Of a stretch of 64,000 nt of DNA, positions 61,351-64,000 are shown in pieces. The position numbers and the translations under genes were made by a program. Positions within the stretch are counted from its first letter, which is position 1, and every line of letters begins with the position of its first letter. The notes under the pieces were generated by a model, which was given only the letters and a program-made list of their open reading frames with translations, ran no database searches and was not told where the DNA came from. The stretch lies in the NCBI RefSeq assembly GCF_041381155.1, contig NC_091142.1, positions 28,347,963 to 28,411,962 of the forward strand, written 5' to 3'. Source of the DNA: Argopecten irradians (taxonomy: Eukaryota; Mollusca; Bivalvia; Pectinida; Pectinidae).

Positions 61351-62600
61351 ATGTCATCCAGTTGCTGTAACGTGTTGTTGGTGGCCTATTTCGTATTCTT
61401 TCCTGGGTTCCCAGGTGCCGCCAACATATTACATCATTTATTCGATGATTTCACTGTCTGTTCCATTATGATCGGTTGCTATGTGAAGCTGAACTGGAAT
61501 ACCACATCTAGTCGAGCCCGATATTCTAGAAGACTAACTCCTCTTAGTCTCCCGGTAATGTCCAGTCATTGGCTCCTTCTTGAGTAGCAAATGTTTTCAT
61601 ACTGTTTAGTGTTGTAATATGATTACAAAGCAGATAAATTAACAACAATTTCTTGTTTTTCGTTTTGTTAAGTCTGTTCTGGATACTCTCTGAGTACATA
61701 GTCGTGCTTCAAACGATATCGGCGCGGGTATCAATTCACATGTAGTGTCCATACCCCTTGCAGAGTTGGCAAATTCTTTTTACTTGTTGTGCCTTCTGCA
61801 TCTTCGCAGGGGAAAGTGCGACTTCTTCATCTTTGGCGATGACATTGCTGGGAGTATACCGAGTGAGATATAGGCATATTTGTACGATGTGCGGATATTT
61901 GATCAGTTATCGCCCGGACATCTTATGATAATCGGCCGATTCTGAGCATTAGATGTTCGGTCGGTATTCACTGCCTCGTTGGCCCCCAAAAATTCTCTTT
62001 GGAAACAGGCGCCGTGCGATTAAACGCACGGCCTCCTTTTAATGTAAATGATGTGTGACAATTTTTTACCAGTGTTGTCCGATATCGGTAAAAAGGCCAA
62101 AGCCAGCTGTGTATACCCGATTACCCCCTATCCCCGGATATCGGCCGATCATTATGACCAAAGCATTACTATCATTTGGCACTACCATCCATCCATGCGA
62201 CATTTATCTTCTGTCCTAGACTCCTAATCATTGTACCAGTATGTCTTCAGGTTTTTTGTGTTGTTTTTGTTTGTTTCGTTTTTGTTCTGACCACCGTCTC
62301 CCTGACCTCACATAGTTTTCTTGGGTCTTGAACACATGTACCATTAAATTGAATAATTGCAGCTAAGATATTTCACTGTGTATGTCTATTGAAGAAAAAC
62401 ACACTGGTATTATCTAAAACCGTAGGTGGGTGTTGATCTGTCCCTTCATCTTCTTCAATAGGGATGGTGACGTCATAACATAATAACAGGGGATGCTATG
62501 ACGGTGGCCTGTGTGGAACGTCGTGCCCTGTATATGTCAATCCATTGATACTCCAATCGTCCTGGTGTTGAACTTGACGTCTTGCAAGCACAGTTGTTAT
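61351..62600. other. Higher-GC segment without recognised gene
   Basis: The sequence is less AT-rich than its surroundings, with words such as CGATATCGG and TCGGCCGAT repeated (61717, 61932, 62132). Open frames are short and carry no recognised domain. It may be an old mobile element; this is not established. Confidence 0.3.
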
Positions 62601-62943
62601 GAATAAAACTTCAAGAGGTACAAACAATTGTAATAAATGATATTGAACAGAATGGCCTTCTGAAATTGTTCCTCCGACCAGAATTATATAATTTGTATGA
62701 AATCATTCTTCGATCCGCCGAGACACGCCTTTGTCTATCAAAGTAGTATTTCAGCATAAAGGGAGTGGTCCGACTGGTTAGTCCTATGTCTGTATAATGT
62801 GATCGGGTGGTGTGTACTGTCTAGTATCTCTAGCAGTATGCTTCAGTAAATTAGCAATAATTATTGCAAAGGGACACAACATGAATATACTACAGCCTCC
62901 CAAAACATAGACATTCATAAAAGCAACACATTGCATAGAGAGG

Positions 62944-63021
62944 ATGTCGTCCTTCATTGACCCTGATAAGACGTCAAGTCCAGCTAACCAACACTACAGA
63001 TACGTAGATACAACACTACAG
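62944..63021 (+). CDS. Candidate first coding exon
   Basis: ATG at 62944 opens 26 codons (MSSFIDPDKTSSPANQHYRY...TTLQ) ending at ACAG|GTATGA, a plausible phase-0 donor. The hydrophilic composition looks protein-like. Several upstream ATGs exist, and any following exons would lie beyond the window. Not recognised. Confidence 0.3.
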
Positions 63022-63584
63022 GTATGAATATGTATTTCAAATGTATATCTTTCGTATCTGGTTATTTGATTATATTTTGTCCTTAAGTTTGTCTTCTAAT
63101 TGGTTATTCCTTGTTTTTTGCTTGTCATAGACGGACATGAGCCATGATTACAAATAAACAAGATGGTTCTTTCTTCCAACAAACTTTATTTTTATCATTA
63201 ACATTTATCCTCAACTAATAAACAACATCAACAAATCTTGCTGCCAATCTTAATGCTTATCTTACCATACTTTTGCTCACTCTAGCTGTAATCATTACCA
63301 TATATTTGCTCACTCATTATCTTCAACATATTGTTTTTGAACGATCTCCCTTATACAATTATATAAAAATACTTTTAATTTATTATATGAACTTTCTTCT
63401 TTTTTAAAGTTATCATATGAACTTTCTTCTTAGACTCATATATCTATAGGAGCATCATTAATAATACATGGCATATTAATATAATTCCATTCTTCTTTGA
63501 TGCTTAACTTTATCATTGTTTGAATATTTAAGTATTTTTTAATTAAAATTAAATCATCAACTGTATACATAATTAAATTTGTCT

Positions 63585-63670
63585 AATCTCTGGCTAGGAG
63601 AGGGCATATAAAGGCTTTAGCCTGTCGCCCAATCCTATTGATTATTATCAATAAAATTGGTTGAAATGAA
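63585..63670 (+). mobile_element. Probable LINE 3' tail
   Basis: GGCTAGGAGAGGGCATATAAAGGC, then TGTCGCCCAATCCTATTGATT and ATCAATAAAATTGGTTGAAATG, reads like the 3' UTR end of a non-LTR retrotransposon, ending in an A/T-rich short motif. No ORF remains upstream in a recognisable form. Confidence 0.35.
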
Positions 63671-64000
63671 CATCTTTAACACAACCAGCTGGACATTTAC
63701 CTAAGATGAAGGTAGAGTTTGAGAATATACAAAAGCATGTTATTTCAAATAGTTAAAAAATCTATTTCCTGAAATATATCAATACATGAAAACATCATGT
63801 ATGTTATTGCAGACCAAAACCAAACGCTTAATCTCATATCTCATCTAAACATTTGATTTAAATCAATTTAGTATTTAATAGCTTGACGTTTTCAAAAGGA
63901 AATAGAGATAGATGACAGATATCATGTAATGGGAAGACAAATGCCATACCGTGGCTTAAGCCAACAGAATGTATACCAACAAGTTACAATTTAGGGGTTG

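Noticed and set aside
61755-61865. Zinc-knuckle-like CQLCKGYGHYM on the minus strand
   Set aside because: The frame is very short, without neighbouring recognised parts; it could be a retroelement trace but evidence is too weak to list.

Overview
This is a stretch of an animal nuclear genome, most likely a bivalve mollusc. The genes are split by GT-AG introns, intergenic DNA is AT-rich, and the repeats are of types I associate with bivalve genomes: tandem-repeat-cored rolling-circle-like elements, foldback MITEs, tRNA-derived SINEs and a Penelope-like element. The species cannot be read from the sequence. Gene identities rest on conserved protein motifs recalled from the human families; no search was run.

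Layout. (1) 1-8069, minus strand: first five coding exons of SUDS3 (Sin3/HDAC corepressor subunit), with the 3' part beyond the left edge; its introns hold tandem arrays, foldback elements and a 1.7-kb Helentron-like element. (2) 8070-8410: a short shared promoter between divergent SUDS3 and Derlin. (3) 8411-14681, plus strand: a complete six-exon Derlin-2-type gene (ER-associated degradation). Its intron 2 contains a 5'-truncated Penelope-like element with a GIY-YIG nuclease domain, a second ORF with two C2H2 zinc fingers, and a candidate hammerhead ribozyme. (4) 14.7-22.5 kb: repeats, including a 155-bp near-palindrome, two divergently oriented copies of a second Helentron-like family, and several foldbacks. 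(5) 23912-30356, minus strand: a complete four-exon UBE2L3 (E2 ubiquitin-conjugating enzyme); intron 3 holds a TTAA-flanked MITE-like element in part downstream of exon 3, and intron 1 holds a SINE cluster. (6) 31-35 kb: a LINE 3' fragment and decayed retroelement fossils. (7) 39607-44255, minus strand: a complete three-exon BTB-BACK-PHR gene (BTBD1/2/3/6 type, a likely Cul3 adaptor) whose first coding exon is only 22 nt. (8) 44.3-64 kb: gene-poor AT-rich DNA with three minisatellites (43, ~72 and 44 bp) and a few weak candidate exons.

Three of the four genes relate to ubiquitin-linked proteostasis (Derlin, UBE2L3, BTB adaptor), but nothing in the sequence shows co-regulation, and the proximity may be chance. 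The observations most worth following are the Penelope-like fragment (ribozyme candidate plus a second zinc-finger ORF whose start overlaps the first ORF's stop) and the shared termini that join two different tandem-repeat element families into one apparent Helentron-type superfamily.
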